Assembly: GCA_963807065.1 (NCBI GenBank)
Contig: CAWDZQ010000001.1
Span: 124,001 to 188,000 of the forward strand
Origin: CAWAND01 sp963807065
Lineage (GTDB): Bacteria; Chloroflexota; Anaerolineae; Anaerolineales; E44-bin32
Length of the DNA: 64,000 nucleotides
Direction: 5' to 3'
How positions within the stretch are numbered: the first letter of the stretch is position 1; each line of letters opens with the position of its first letter. The position numbers and the translations under genes were made by a program. The notes beneath the pieces are model-generated. The model was not told the origin of the DNA, searched no databases, and saw nothing but the letters and a program-made list of their open reading frames with translations. Positions 1 through 8,829 of this stretch are shown one piece after another.

Positions 1-556
1 ATCGCATCCATCCTGCGCCGGGAAGATGTTCCACCAGCCGCATGATGTTCTTTTGGTTCAGCGCCAAAACCGCCGTCCCTAGCAAGAGTACAGCCAATAC
101 GACCCCGGCCGCCTGCAACACCTGACCCGCCCAAACCGGGGCCGCCATGGCGCTGATGGCCAGTGCCAGTCCGGCCAGGCTCACCGCCACATCGATCAGT
201 CGTTCGATGACGACCGTTGCCAAGGCCGCGCCTCCGCTTACCTGCCCAGTCTGGCTCACCGAGTACGCCCGACCCAGCTCGCCCAAGCGCAGAGGAAGGA
301 CATTGTTGAGCAAGTAACCTTCATTCAGCGCCCAGAAGACCTTGCTATAGGGCGCCCGTTCGCTTAGCAGGACATGCCAGCTCCTGGCGCGCGCGAACAG
401 GCCAATCACGATCATTCCGGCCGCCGGGACAAGGTAGATGGGATCCGCCGAGCGCACGACTTCCACCACGCGGTCGGGTTGCACACCCCAAAAAGCGATC
501 GCCAGGGCGACCAGGCTGACCAGAAGCCCGACGACCCAGCTCCGAGCATTCTCCAA
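1..556 (-). CDS. Flippase-like integral membrane protein (UPF0104/LPG synthase TM family), partial
   Basis: The C-terminus is cut off by the window edge, so only about 185 N-terminal residues are seen. The frame opens with a TTG at 556 preceded by GAGGGG; an in-frame GTG 18 bp further upstream is an alternative. Hydrophobic helices alternate with the family signature NEGYLLNNVLPLR followed by LGELGRAY near residues 78-98, typical of the lysylphosphatidylglycerol synthase transmembrane region (AglD/YbhN-like). Members move or transfer lipid-linked groups across the membrane; the substrate here is unknown. It lies downstream of the sugar-nucleotide epimerase on the same strand, which suggests an envelope glycan role (inference). 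Confidence 0.75.
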   Translation of the reverse strand, partial: MENARSWVVGLLVSLVALAIAFWGVQPDRVVEVVRSADPIYLVPAAGMIVIGLFARARSWHVLLSERAPYSKVFWALNEGYLLNNVLPLRLGELGRAYSVSQTGQVSGGAALATVVIERLIDVAVSLAGLALAISAMAAPVWAGQVLQAAGVVLAVLLLGTAVLALNQKNIMRLVEHLPGAGWMR

Positions 557-652
557 GGATATCCCCTCACGCACAGAAAGACCCCGCCCGGGCTCTGGGC
601 TGGGAATCGGGGCATTATAGCACTTTGAAACTTTCACCCTTGACGGGGAGAG

Positions 653-1681
653 TCAGGCCTGGAACAGCTCAGTGTTGGCGTCCACCCATTCGTACAACCG
701 CCGGACACCGTCCTGCGCGCTGACTTCGGGCGACCAACCGAAGGCCTCATAGGCCTTGCGAACATCGGAGACGTAAATCTTCTGATCGCCAGGCCGCCAA
801 TCCTGGAAATCGAATTCGATCGACGAGCCCACCAGCTCCTCGAGCATAGGACCGAATTCGCGCCACACCGACAGGCTGTTCTCAGGGCCCCCGCCCATGT
901 TGTACACCTGTCCAGCGGTGACACCGATGTTGTCAATCGCTCCCCGCATGGCGCGAATCAGATCGTCCACAAACAAGACGTCGCGAACCTGCTTCCCATC
1001 CCCGTAGATCGTGATCGGCCGCCCAAGTCGGGCAGCGATGGCGAACCATGCCAGCCAGCCCTGATCCTCGACGCCGAACTGTCTCGGGCCGTAAATGCAC
1101 GAATTGCGGAACACGATCGTGCGCAGGCCATAGATACGATGATAGTCGTGCACATACTGATCCGCCGTTCCCTTGGAACAGCCATACGGCGAATGGAAGT
1201 CGAGCGGAGCCGTCTCCGAGATGCCGAGCTCGAGATCGGCGTAGCGGTAACGAGTGGACTCCTCGACCACGACCTGGTCGAGCATCTCACCATAGACTTT
1301 GTTGGTGGAGGTGAAAAGCAGCGCCGGGTCGATGCCCAAGCTGCGCACCGATTCAAGCAAATTGAGCGTACCCAGAGCGTTGATCTCGAAGTCAAGGCGC
1401 GGATCGACGACGGAGGTGGTCACGGCCACCTGGGCCGCCAAATGGATCAGGGCCTCGAAGGGCGCATGGGCGGAGAGGGCAGCCGTGAGGCCGGCCGCAT
1501 CGCGCACATCGGCCCTGACGAATTCCAATTCTGGGTGGTTCGATTGGAGCCAGGCCAGGTTCTTCTCGCTCCCTGAACGGGACAGGTTATCGAGGATTAC
1601 CACCGACTCCCCATCCTCGAGCAGTCGATGGGCGGTGTTGGCGCCGATGAATCCGGCGCCCCCGGTAATCAAGGTCTTCAT
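653..1681 (-). CDS. NAD-dependent sugar-nucleotide epimerase, CDP-paratose 2-epimerase-like
   Basis: Extended SDR of 342 residues. The N-terminal Rossmann motif TGGAGFIGANTA binds NAD. SSTNKVYG-type and SPYGCSKG motifs supply the catalytic Thr/Tyr/Lys, and QVRDVLFVDD follows. Overall wording (DNLSRSGSEKN, DFEINALGTLNLLE, DFHSPYGCSKG, WRPGDQKIYVSD) is closest to RfbE/Tyv, which converts CDP-paratose to CDP-tyvelose, but other NDP-sugar epimerases cannot be excluded. The ATG at 1681 is chosen because GGAGG lies 5 nt upstream; an in-frame ATG 12 nt earlier has no such site. It sits between lepA and the flippase-like gene on the same strand and probably feeds surface polysaccharide synthesis (inference). 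Confidence 0.85.
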   Translation of the reverse strand: MKTLITGGAGFIGANTAHRLLEDGESVVILDNLSRSGSEKNLAWLQSNHPELEFVRADVRDAAGLTAALSAHAPFEALIHLAAQVAVTTSVVDPRLDFEINALGTLNLLESVRSLGIDPALLFTSTNKVYGEMLDQVVVEESTRYRYADLELGISETAPLDFHSPYGCSKGTADQYVHDYHRIYGLRTIVFRNSCIYGPRQFGVEDQGWLAWFAIAARLGRPITIYGDGKQVRDVLFVDDLIRAMRGAIDNIGVTAGQVYNMGGGPENSLSVWREFGPMLEELVGSSIEFDFQDWRPGDQKIYVSDVRKAYEAFGWSPEVSAQDGVRRLYEWVDANTELFQA

Positions 1682-1765
1682 TCCGTCCTCCAAACCGCCA
1701 GTGTCATCGGTGCTCGGCCAGGTTTGGCCCCCGGCTGAGGGTCAGGCACCGGGATTTCGGCTAGA

Positions 1766-3574
1766 TCATTCGTCGTTGAGCCTGAGCACCGCCAGGAACG
1801 CATCTTGGGGGATCTCGACCGAGCCGACACGCTTGAGCCGCTTCTTGCCCTTCTTCTGGCGCTCCAGGAGCTTCCGTTTGCGGCTCACATCCCCGCCATA
1901 ACACTTGGCCAATACGTCCTTCCGCAAAGCCTTCACGTTGGCGCGGGAGATGACCCTGCCCCCTGCCTGCGCCTGAACCGGGACGGTGAAGAGCTGGCGG
2001 GGGATCAGCTCTTTCAGCTTGGAGACCAGCGCCTGGCCCTTATGGTAAGCATCGTCGCGATGGACGATCAGCGCCAGCGCATCGACCGGTTCCCCGTTGA
2101 TCAAGATTTCCAGCTTGACCAGGTCGTCCGGTCGATACTCCAAGAACTGATAGTCCAGCGAAGCATAGCCGCGAGTGTGCGATTTGAGCTGATCGTAGAA
2201 ATCGACGATCAGTTCGGAAAGAGGGATGTCGTAGTGGAGCACGACGCGGGCCGGCGCCGGGTACTCCTGCCGGATGAATTCCCCACGCCGGTTGGTAACC
2301 AACTCCATCACCGGGCCGTAGTAGTCCTCCGGCGTGAAGATTTGAATACGCATCCACGGTTCGCGCACTTCTTCAAATTCATCCGGCTCGGGGAGCTTGG
2401 CCGGCGAGTCGATTTGCAAGGTGGTCCCATCACGCATAAGGACTTCGTACTCCACGGAGGGCGCCGTGGCGATCAGGTCGATGTCGAACTCGCGCTCCAA
2501 CCGTTCCTGGATGATGTCCATGTGGAACATCCCCAAGAAACCGCAACGGAAACCGAAGTTGAGAGCCTGGGATGTTTCCGGATCGAAGACAAGCGAGGCA
2601 TCGTTTAGTTGGAGTCTCTCGAGCGCATCCTTCAAATCCTGATAATCTTCGCCCTCGACCGGGTAAAAGCCGGCAAAGACCATAGGCTTGGGGTGTCGGT
2701 AACCAGGGAGCGGCGCCGCGGCCGGGCGGGATCTCAGGGTAATCGTGTCGCCTACTCGGCACTCACGTACCGACTTCAGTCCGCTGGCGATGTAGCCGAC
2801 TTCCCCTGCCGAAAGGCGGTCCACCACCTGCATGCCGGGCGAGAACACTCCGAGTTCGATGGGACGAGCATCCGCCCCGGAGGCCATCAGGTGAATTTCT
2901 TCTTCGCCGCCGATTTGGCCCTCGAAGAGACGCACGTAAGCCACCACGCCCTTGTAGGTGTCGTAGTGAGAGTCAAAGATCATCGCCTTCAAAGGCCCGT
3001 CGGCGTCACCCTTTGGCGGCGGGACACGCTCGATGACCGCCTCCAGAACTTCGGCCACCCGATCCCCTGTCTTGGCTGAAATGGTGAGAATCTGGTCCTT
3101 TGGCGTCCCAATCAGGCTGTGGATCTCGTCGGCCACTTCGTCGACTCGGGCGGCCTGAAGGTCGATCTTGTTGATCACGGGGATGATTTCCAGATTCGCT
3201 TCAAGCGCCAGGTACAGGTTGGCCAGGGTCTGCGCTTCTACACCCTGGCTGGCGTCGACCACCAACAGCGCTCCCTCGCAAGCCTCCAGGGCCCGGCTGA
3301 CCTCGTAACCGAAGTCCACATGGCCTGGGGTATCGATCAGATTGAGCACGAACGGCTCACCGTCCGGTCGCTGATAACGCATCCGGACGGCGGAGGCCTT
3401 GATCGTGACGCCTTTCTCCCGCTCCAGCTCCATGGTGTCCAGGACTTGGTCCATCATCTCCCGATCGGTGACGGTACCCGTGAGCTGAAGCAGCCTGTCG
3501 GCCAGAGTCGACTTGCCGTGATCGATATGGGCGACGATACAAAAATTGCGTATGGAAGTGAGATTCATGTCCAC
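1766..3574 (-). CDS. lepA: Elongation factor 4 (LepA) translational GTPase
   Basis: A protein of 602 residues, the usual LepA length. G-domain motifs are all present: AHIDHGKSTLADR (P-loop), switch region around REKGVTIKAS, DTPGHVDFG and NKIDL. Domains II, III, V and the LepA-specific C-terminal domain follow, with KGGDVSRKRKLLERQ-like sequence (here CYGGDVSRKRKLLE) and a basic C-terminus. LepA binds the ribosome and back-translocates or remodels stalled complexes during translation at the membrane. A TATACT hexamer at 3623-3628 on the minus strand is a plausible -10 element. The start is the ATG at 3574, but a second in-frame ATG two codons later could also serve. Confidence 0.97.
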   Translation of the reverse strand: MDMNLTSIRNFCIVAHIDHGKSTLADRLLQLTGTVTDREMMDQVLDTMELEREKGVTIKASAVRMRYQRPDGEPFVLNLIDTPGHVDFGYEVSRALEACEGALLVVDASQGVEAQTLANLYLALEANLEIIPVINKIDLQAARVDEVADEIHSLIGTPKDQILTISAKTGDRVAEVLEAVIERVPPPKGDADGPLKAMIFDSHYDTYKGVVAYVRLFEGQIGGEEEIHLMASGADARPIELGVFSPGMQVVDRLSAGEVGYIASGLKSVRECRVGDTITLRSRPAAAPLPGYRHPKPMVFAGFYPVEGEDYQDLKDALERLQLNDASLVFDPETSQALNFGFRCGFLGMFHMDIIQERLEREFDIDLIATAPSVEYEVLMRDGTTLQIDSPAKLPEPDEFEEVREPWMRIQIFTPEDYYGPVMELVTNRRGEFIRQEYPAPARVVLHYDIPLSELIVDFYDQLKSHTRGYASLDYQFLEYRPDDLVKLEILINGEPVDALALIVHRDDAYHKGQALVSKLKELIPRQLFTVPVQAQAGGRVISRANVKALRKDVLAKCYGGDVSRKRKLLERQKKGKKRLKRVGSVEIPQDAFLAVLRLNDE

Positions 3575-3652
3575 GCGGTCTGTCGGCGGCGGGTCACAGG
3601 GGCGATCGCCCCCGCGGGCTGAAGTATACCTGAGGCAGGCGCATTGGGAGCC

Positions 3653-4435
3653 CTAGGCGTTGGCTGGAAAGACTTGGGAGAGGAGTCCCGCAGGGTCTGC
3701 CCCTTCGCCTGAGGTCACGCACCACAGCAGATACTCGTGGTTGCCCTTGGGCCCCTGAAGGGGAGACTCCAACAGACCAGCCGGCCAAAGCTCCTGAATC
3801 TGCGCTTCGGCCATCACTTCCGCCACCACTTGGCGCCTCACCGACAGATCCTTGACCACCCCGCCCTTGCCAACTTGAGCCGGCCCGGCTTCAAACTGCG
3901 GCTTGACCAGGCAAACCACCTGCCCGGCTTCATCCAGCCAGCCCCTGATTCGGGGGAGAAGCAGGGCCAACGAAATGAATGCCGCGTCCACGGTGACCAG
4001 ATCAATCGGCTCCGGTAAGGACTCCAGATAGCGGGCATTTGTGCGTTCTTTCACAATCACCCGCTCATCCTGGCGCAGACTCCAATCCAACTGGCCGTGC
4101 CCGACGTCAATGGCGTACACGCGCGCTGCGCCGTGCTGCAACAAGCAGTCGGTAAAGCCGCCGGTGGAGGCCCCTACATCGGCGCAGACGGCGGCCTGGA
4201 CTTTGACCGGAAAGGCCTTTATCGCCGCTTCGAGCTTGAGGCCGCCGCGCGAGACGTATCGCGGGCCGTGGTCCACGCTGATTTCGTCATCGGCGGTGAA
4301 TTGGCGCGAAGCCTTGATCTCCAATTGACCGTTGACGCGGACCTGGCCGGCCATCACCAGGCGCTGGGCCAGCGACCGCGTGTCGGCCAGGCCGCGCTCG
4401 ACCAGCAGGCGATCCAGGCGGATCTTGGTGCTCAT
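3653..4435 (-). CDS. tlyA: TlyA family rRNA (cytidine-2'-O)-methyltransferase
   Basis: A protein of 260 residues from the ATG at 4435. An N-terminal S4 RNA-binding domain (RLDRLLVERGLADTRSLAQ, residues 5-65) is followed by an FtsJ-like SAM methyltransferase domain with motif I around DVGASTGGFTDCLLQ and acidic motif VYAIDVGHGQLDW. The catalytic-type Lys/Asp/Lys/Glu set is suggested by VTVDAAFIS and LVKPQFEAG. TlyA enzymes 2'-O-methylate cytidines in 16S and/or 23S rRNA; older annotations call them hemolysin A. It is transcribed divergently from the UbiA gene, with only 64 bp between the two start codons. Confidence 0.92.
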   Translation of the reverse strand: MSTKIRLDRLLVERGLADTRSLAQRLVMAGQVRVNGQLEIKASRQFTADDEISVDHGPRYVSRGGLKLEAAIKAFPVKVQAAVCADVGASTGGFTDCLLQHGAARVYAIDVGHGQLDWSLRQDERVIVKERTNARYLESLPEPIDLVTVDAAFISLALLLPRIRGWLDEAGQVVCLVKPQFEAGPAQVGKGGVVKDLSVRRQVVAEVMAEAQIQELWPAGLLESPLQGPKGNHEYLLWCVTSGEGADPAGLLSQVFPANA

Positions 4436-4463
4436 GGCCTGATTGTACCGTTCGCCGGGCGTC

Positions 4464-4492
4464 TTGCTCGCCTCTCCCCAACCTGCTATGAT
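4464..4492 (+). promoter_or_regulatory. Sigma70-type promoter for the UbiA-MVK-IPK operon
   Basis: TTGCTC (4464-4469) and TATGAT (4487-4492) are separated by exactly 17 bp. The predicted start of transcription coincides with the ATG at 4500, and no Shine-Dalgarno is visible, so a leaderless mRNA is likely. Confidence 0.65.
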
Positions 4493-4499
4493 CTTCGCC

Positions 4500-5372
4500 A
4501 TGGTCGCCGCCTTGTTGCGCACGATGCGCCCCCGCCAGTGGCCGAAGAACGCCTTTATCTTCGCCGCCCTGATCTTCGACCGGCAGCTGACCCGGCCGGG
4601 TCCCTTCCTGGCCACCCTGGCCGGTTTTACCCTGCTATGCCTCGCCTCCGGTGCGGTCTACGTGATCAATGACCTAGCGGACTTGGAGAGCGACCGCAAG
4701 CACCCCACCAAGCGGCTCCGACCCATCGCTTCCGGCGCGCTGACCACGACCGCCGCCCGGGTGGCAGCTGTGGTGCTCATCGTGGCCACGCTGGCGGGCA
4801 GTCTGGCGTTGAACTCCAGCTTTGCGTTGGTGGTCTTCGGGTACCTGGGCCTGAATGTGCTCTACTCTTCCTGGCTAAAGCACATTCCGATCATCGACGT
4901 ATTTTCGATTGCTGCCGGCTTCGTCCTGCGGGTGGCGGCCGGCGTGACCCTGATCACCGTCGAACGGTTTTCTCCCTGGCTCTACGTCTGCATGACGCTC
5001 TTGGCCTTATTCATCGGCTTTGGCAAGCGCCGCGCCGAACTCACCCTGCTCCAGGCGGAAGCCAACACCCACCGGCGCGTGCTCGATGGCTACACGATTG
5101 GGTACCTGGACCAGCTGATCATGATCGTCTCGAGCACGACGGTGATCGCCTACTCCCTGTATACGTTCTCAGCCGTCAATCTGCCTGAGAACCACCTGAT
5201 GATGCTCACGATCCCCTTCGTCATTTACGCCATATTCCATTACCTGCACCTCATTCATGTCGAGAATCAAGGCGGAGCACCGGAAGATCTGCTGCTGCGT
5301 GACCGCCCTCTGATGGTGACCATTCTGTTGTGGGGACTGACCTCAGTCGTTATCCTCTATCTGGGATCATGA
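4500..5372 (+). CDS. UbiA family prenyltransferase, decaprenyl-phosphate phosphoribosyltransferase-like
   Basis: Polytopic membrane protein of 290 residues. The opening RPRQWPKNAFIFAAL is the signature of decaprenylphosphoryl-5-phosphoribose synthase-type UbiA proteins. The first Asp-rich motif is NDLADLESDRKHP, and the second prenyl-binding region is around DVFSIAAGFVLRVAAG. By family knowledge the enzyme transfers 5-phosphoribose from PRPP to a polyprenyl phosphate, giving the precursor of lipid-linked arabinose/ribose for cell-wall glycans. The ATG at 4500 fits the promoter spacing; the ATG at 4488 lies inside the -10 element. Its stop overlaps the next start (ATGA), tying it to the mevalonate genes that supply prenyl chains. 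Confidence 0.85.
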   Translation: MVAALLRTMRPRQWPKNAFIFAALIFDRQLTRPGPFLATLAGFTLLCLASGAVYVINDLADLESDRKHPTKRLRPIASGALTTTAARVAAVVLIVATLAGSLALNSSFALVVFGYLGLNVLYSSWLKHIPIIDVFSIAAGFVLRVAAGVTLITVERFSPWLYVCMTLLALFIGFGKRRAELTLLQAEANTHRRVLDGYTIGYLDQLIMIVSSTTVIAYSLYTFSAVNLPENHLMMLTIPFVIYAIFHYLHLIHVENQGGAPEDLLLRDRPLMVTILLWGLTSVVILYLGS

Positions 5373-6310
5373 CCAGCGCCAGCGCACCGGGCAAGGTGAT
5401 ATTGCTCGGTGAACACGCCGTGGTCTACGGACAGCCGGCGCTGGCGGTCCCCGTGCTCCAGGTCCAGGCTCGGGCTACGGTTGTGACTCTCCCCAGATCG
5501 AGAGGAAGAAGCCTTCGAATCGTCGCCTCCGCCATCGATCTGGATACCGAGCTTGATCGGCTCGATGATCAGCACCCCCTGGCACTGGCGGTCCGGATGA
5601 CTCTAAAGGTGTGCGGTGTCAAACGCTCACCAGCCCTGGAATTGCGGATCGAGTCGGATATACCTGTGGCGGCCGGCCTGGGATCGGGCGCCGCTGTCAG
5701 TGTGGCCATCGTGCGTGCGCTGAGCGAACACTTGGGGTGTCCCCTTTCGCTCCTACAGCAGTCATCGATCGCATTTGAAGTGGAGAAGCTCCACCACGGC
5801 ACGCCATCAGGGATCGACAACACGGTCGTGACCTACGCTCAGCCTGTCTTCTTCGTGAAGGGCCAGGCGCCGAGCCCGTTCGAGATTGGCCGCCCCTTCG
5901 ATTTAATCGTGGCGGACTGTGGACGTCCCGCATCCACCGCTGTGGCGGTTTCCCAGGTTCGGGCGGCCTACGACGACGATCGCCTGCGCGTCGGGGGCCT
6001 GTTTGAGGCCATCGGTCATCTGGTTTTGGATGGGCGTCGGGCCATCGCCAGCGGAGATATCCTGCAATTGGGCAGGTTGATGGATGACAACCAGGCGAGG
6101 CTTGCGGACCTGGGTGTCTCCACACCCGACCTTGAAAGGCTGATCGGTGCTGCTCGCAGCGCCGGGGCCTTGGGCGCCAAGCTTTCCGGCGGTGGGCTGG
6201 GGGGAAACGTGATTGCCCTGGTCCCAGGTCAGGCAGACAAAAAAGTCGCCGATGCCCTGCGCTCTGTTGGCGCGTCTCGGGTAATCAGCACCAGGGTGGA
6301 GAGCCCATGA
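5369..6310 (+). CDS. mvk: Mevalonate kinase
   Basis: GHMP kinase of 313 residues. Motif 1 is PGKVILLGEHAVVYGQPA, with the Lys and Glu-His pair typical of mevalonate kinase. Motif 2 is the phosphate loop PVAAGLGSGAAVS, and motif 3 is AKLSGGGLGGNVIAL near the C-terminus. It phosphorylates (R)-mevalonate to mevalonate 5-phosphate in the cytosol. The ATG at 5369 overlaps the upstream stop as ATGA, and its own stop overlaps the isopentenyl phosphate kinase start in the same way, so the three genes are translationally coupled. Phosphomevalonate kinase and the decarboxylase are not in this window. Confidence 0.93.
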   Translation: MTSASAPGKVILLGEHAVVYGQPALAVPVLQVQARATVVTLPRSRGRSLRIVASAIDLDTELDRLDDQHPLALAVRMTLKVCGVKRSPALELRIESDIPVAAGLGSGAAVSVAIVRALSEHLGCPLSLLQQSSIAFEVEKLHHGTPSGIDNTVVTYAQPVFFVKGQAPSPFEIGRPFDLIVADCGRPASTAVAVSQVRAAYDDDRLRVGGLFEAIGHLVLDGRRAIASGDILQLGRLMDDNQARLADLGVSTPDLERLIGAARSAGALGAKLSGGGLGGNVIALVPGQADKKVADALRSVGASRVISTRVESP

Positions 6311-7104
6311 TCCTGCTCAAACTGGGAGGATCGCTGATCACAGAGAAGGACTTGCCCGAGACGCCCCGGCTGGCCGTGATGCGCCGGCTGGCGACAGAAG
6401 TGTTTGAGGCACGTCGGTCGCGGCCAGATCTGCGACTGGTCATCGGCCACGGTTCAGGTTCCTTCGGGCACCACATGGCATCCAAACACCAAACGCAGAT
6501 GGGGGCGAAAAGCCCTCAGGATTGGCATGGATTTGCCGACGTTTGGGCGTCGGCCAATCACCTCAACCGGCTGGTTATCAATTCCCTGCGCCAAGCGGGG
6601 GTACCTGCGATGGCATTTCCTCCGTCCGCCTCGGCGATCGCCGAAGGCGGTCGACTGATGGAACTGGCGCATGAGCCGATCCTGCGTGCTGTCGATCACG
6701 GGCTGGTGCCGGTGGTCCATGGCGACGTGGTCTTCGACCGCGTGCAAGGGTCAGCAATCCTGTCGACCGAGCAGGTCTTTGCAGGACTGGTCGAACCTCT
6801 GTCCGCCGACAGGCTGCTCCTGGCCGGCCTGGAGGCCGGCGTCTTCGCCGACTTTCCCGCTAACCGCACATTGCTCCCGGAGCTTCGACCAGATGACCTG
6901 GGCAAGATTCCACTGGGTGGCGCGCCCAGCGAAGACGTCACCGGAGGCATGGCCGCCAAGGTCCGCACAGCCTTTGACGTGCTTGAGGGCCACCCCCACT
7001 TGGCGGTTTTCATCTTCTCGGCCGAGACCCCCGACGCGCTCTACAGCGCGCTGGTGGGAGAACCTCACGGGACCCGGCTGGTCCCTGCCGGCGGGGTAGA
7101 ATAA
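6307..7104 (+). CDS. ipk: Isopentenyl phosphate kinase
   Basis: Amino acid kinase-fold protein of 265 residues. The N-terminus MILLKLGGSLITEKD binds phosphate, and GHGSGSFGHHMA carries the catalytic His found in isopentenyl phosphate kinases. A GGAPSEDVTGGMAAKV stretch lies near the ATP site. The enzyme phosphorylates isopentenyl phosphate to isopentenyl diphosphate, the last step of the archaeal-type (alternative) mevalonate route, which is also known in some Chloroflexota. Direct overlap with mevalonate kinase supports this pathway. Uridylate kinase and carbamate kinase share the fold but lack this His motif. Confidence 0.92.
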   Translation: MILLKLGGSLITEKDLPETPRLAVMRRLATEVFEARRSRPDLRLVIGHGSGSFGHHMASKHQTQMGAKSPQDWHGFADVWASANHLNRLVINSLRQAGVPAMAFPPSASAIAEGGRLMELAHEPILRAVDHGLVPVVHGDVVFDRVQGSAILSTEQVFAGLVEPLSADRLLLAGLEAGVFADFPANRTLLPELRPDDLGKIPLGGAPSEDVTGGMAAKVRTAFDVLEGHPHLAVFIFSAETPDALYSALVGEPHGTRLVPAGGVE

Positions 7105-7204
7105 GCCAAGGCGTAAGCTCAGGTTGCCGGCCTAGCCCGGGCATCAGGCCAATCCATTCACGGCCCGCACCATCCGGCCGCTCTGTCGATCCCAGGAGGC
7201 GTAG

Positions 7205-8737
7205 ATGAAAGCATTGCTTGAGAAGCTCCACATCCAGCAGGTCAATCCGGGGGCCTGCAGCGGCCCGGACGCCTGGTTTGAAGACGCGCAGGGCAAGGAG
7301 CTTGTCTCCTACAACCCGACTACTGGCGAGCCGATTGCCAGCGTGCGTCAGGCCACCGGGGCCACGTACGCCAAGGTGGTCCAGAATGCTCAGTCTGCCT
7401 TCGAGAGTTGGCGCAAGGTTCCGGCGCCCCGGCGCGGCCAGGTGGTTCGCGATTTTGGCGATGCCTTACGCGAAGCCAAGGAACCCCTTGGCGACTTGGT
7501 GTCTCTGGAAATGGGCAAGATCAAGGCCGAGGGTCATGGCGAGGTTCAAGAGATGATCGACATCTTCGACTTCGCCGTCGGCCTGTCACGCCAACTTTAC
7601 GGTTTGACAATGCACTCCGAACGGCCGCAGCACAGGATGTACGAACAATGGCATCCGCTGGGCATCACTGGGGTGATCACCGCCTTCAATTTCCCCGTGG
7701 CGGTTTGGTCCTGGAACTCAGCCATTGCCAGCGTGTGCGGCGATCCCGTCCTTTGGAAGCCGTCCAGCCAGGTGCCGCTGTGCGCCATTGCCGTTCAGCA
7801 CATCGCCAACCGGGTGATGGCCGATCACGGGTTGACCGGCATTTACAACCTGATCATCGGCTCCGGGGCGGACGTCGGCGAGCCGATGCTGCAGGACAAG
7901 CGGCTGCCGCTGATCTCGTTCACCGGCTCGACAAAAGTCGGGCAGCACGTCTCTGAGGCGGTCTCCGGCCGCTTTGGCCGCACGATCTTGGAGCTGGGGG
8001 GCAACAATGCCATCGTCGTCGCCGAGGACGCCAACCTCGACCTGGCCACCCGCGCTATTTTGTTTGGCGCCGTGGGCACGGCCGGGCAGCGCTGCACGAC
8101 CACACGGCGGATCATCATGCAGACATCGATCGCTGATGAGCTGCAAAATCGGTTGGTCAAAGCTTACAAGCAGGTGCCGATTGGGGATCCCCTCGATGAG
8201 GGCACGCTGATGGGTCCGCTGGTCACCTCAACCGCTGTCGAAGAGATGTTTGATGCTCTGGAGCGGGCCCAGGCCGACGGTGGGGAAATCCTCTGTGGCG
8301 GGAAAATGCGCCCGGACCTTGGTCCCAACTTCGTCGAGCCCACCATCGTCCGGATGCCCAGACAGACGGAGCTTGTGCAAGAGGAGACCTTCGCCCCGAT
8401 TCTCTACCTTTTAGAGTACGAGAGCCTTGACCAGGCAATCGAGCTCCACAACGGTGTGCCGCAGGGCCTGTCAAGTGCCATTTTCACCGACAGCATGCGC
8501 AACGTCGAAGCCTTCCTGTCCGTCGAGGGGTCCGACTGCGGCATCGCCAACGTGAACATCGGGACCTCGGGAGCTGAGATTGGTGGGGCTTTTGGCGGCG
8601 AAAAGGAAACGGGGGGCGGCCGCGAGTCCGGCTCCGACGCCTGGAAAGCGTACATGCGCCGCCAGACCAACACCATCAACTGGTCCAGCGAGCTGCCGCT
8701 GGCCCAGGGGATCGAGTTTACGGCTGACGGCGGCTGA
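7205..8737 (+). CDS. Aldehyde dehydrogenase, ALDH7 (antiquitin/AmaB-like) family
   Basis: A protein of 510 residues with AGGAGG 5 nt before the ATG. NAD-binding and active-site motifs are GVITAFNFPVAVWSWN, FTGSTKVGQ, LELGGNN (general base Glu) and GTAGQRCTTTRR (catalytic Cys). The EHxG-type ALDH7 features and the C-terminal GGEKETGGGRESGSDAWKAY match the antiquitin group. These enzymes oxidise alpha-aminoadipate semialdehyde (piperideine-6-carboxylate) in lysine catabolism, and also other semialdehydes. No lysine-degradation neighbours are visible, so the substrate is unproven. It is probably a single-gene unit, ended by the hairpin at 8769. Confidence 0.9.
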   Translation: MKALLEKLHIQQVNPGACSGPDAWFEDAQGKELVSYNPTTGEPIASVRQATGATYAKVVQNAQSAFESWRKVPAPRRGQVVRDFGDALREAKEPLGDLVSLEMGKIKAEGHGEVQEMIDIFDFAVGLSRQLYGLTMHSERPQHRMYEQWHPLGITGVITAFNFPVAVWSWNSAIASVCGDPVLWKPSSQVPLCAIAVQHIANRVMADHGLTGIYNLIIGSGADVGEPMLQDKRLPLISFTGSTKVGQHVSEAVSGRFGRTILELGGNNAIVVAEDANLDLATRAILFGAVGTAGQRCTTTRRIIMQTSIADELQNRLVKAYKQVPIGDPLDEGTLMGPLVTSTAVEEMFDALERAQADGGEILCGGKMRPDLGPNFVEPTIVRMPRQTELVQEETFAPILYLLEYESLDQAIELHNGVPQGLSSAIFTDSMRNVEAFLSVEGSDCGIANVNIGTSGAEIGGAFGGEKETGGGRESGSDAWKAYMRRQTNTINWSSELPLAQGIEFTADGG

Positions 8738-8768
8738 CGTCGAGTGAGCTGCCGGCTGCGAGTCAAAA

Positions 8769-8801
8769 GGGCGGTGGAGACATCTCCACCGCCCTTTTTT
8801 T
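8769..8801 (+). terminator. Intrinsic terminator after the aldehyde dehydrogenase gene
   Basis: A 12-bp perfect GC-rich stem (8769-8780 with 8783-8794, two-base loop) is followed by seven T. It lies between convergent genes. The minus strand lacks a comparable T tract directly after the stem, so it mainly serves the plus strand. Confidence 0.9.
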
Positions 8802-8829
8802 CATTGCCACCGGTCGAGTTGTGACCGAG

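Noticed and set aside
1805..2608. Plus-strand open frame opposite lepA
   Set aside because: Antisense shadow of lepA with low-complexity translation.
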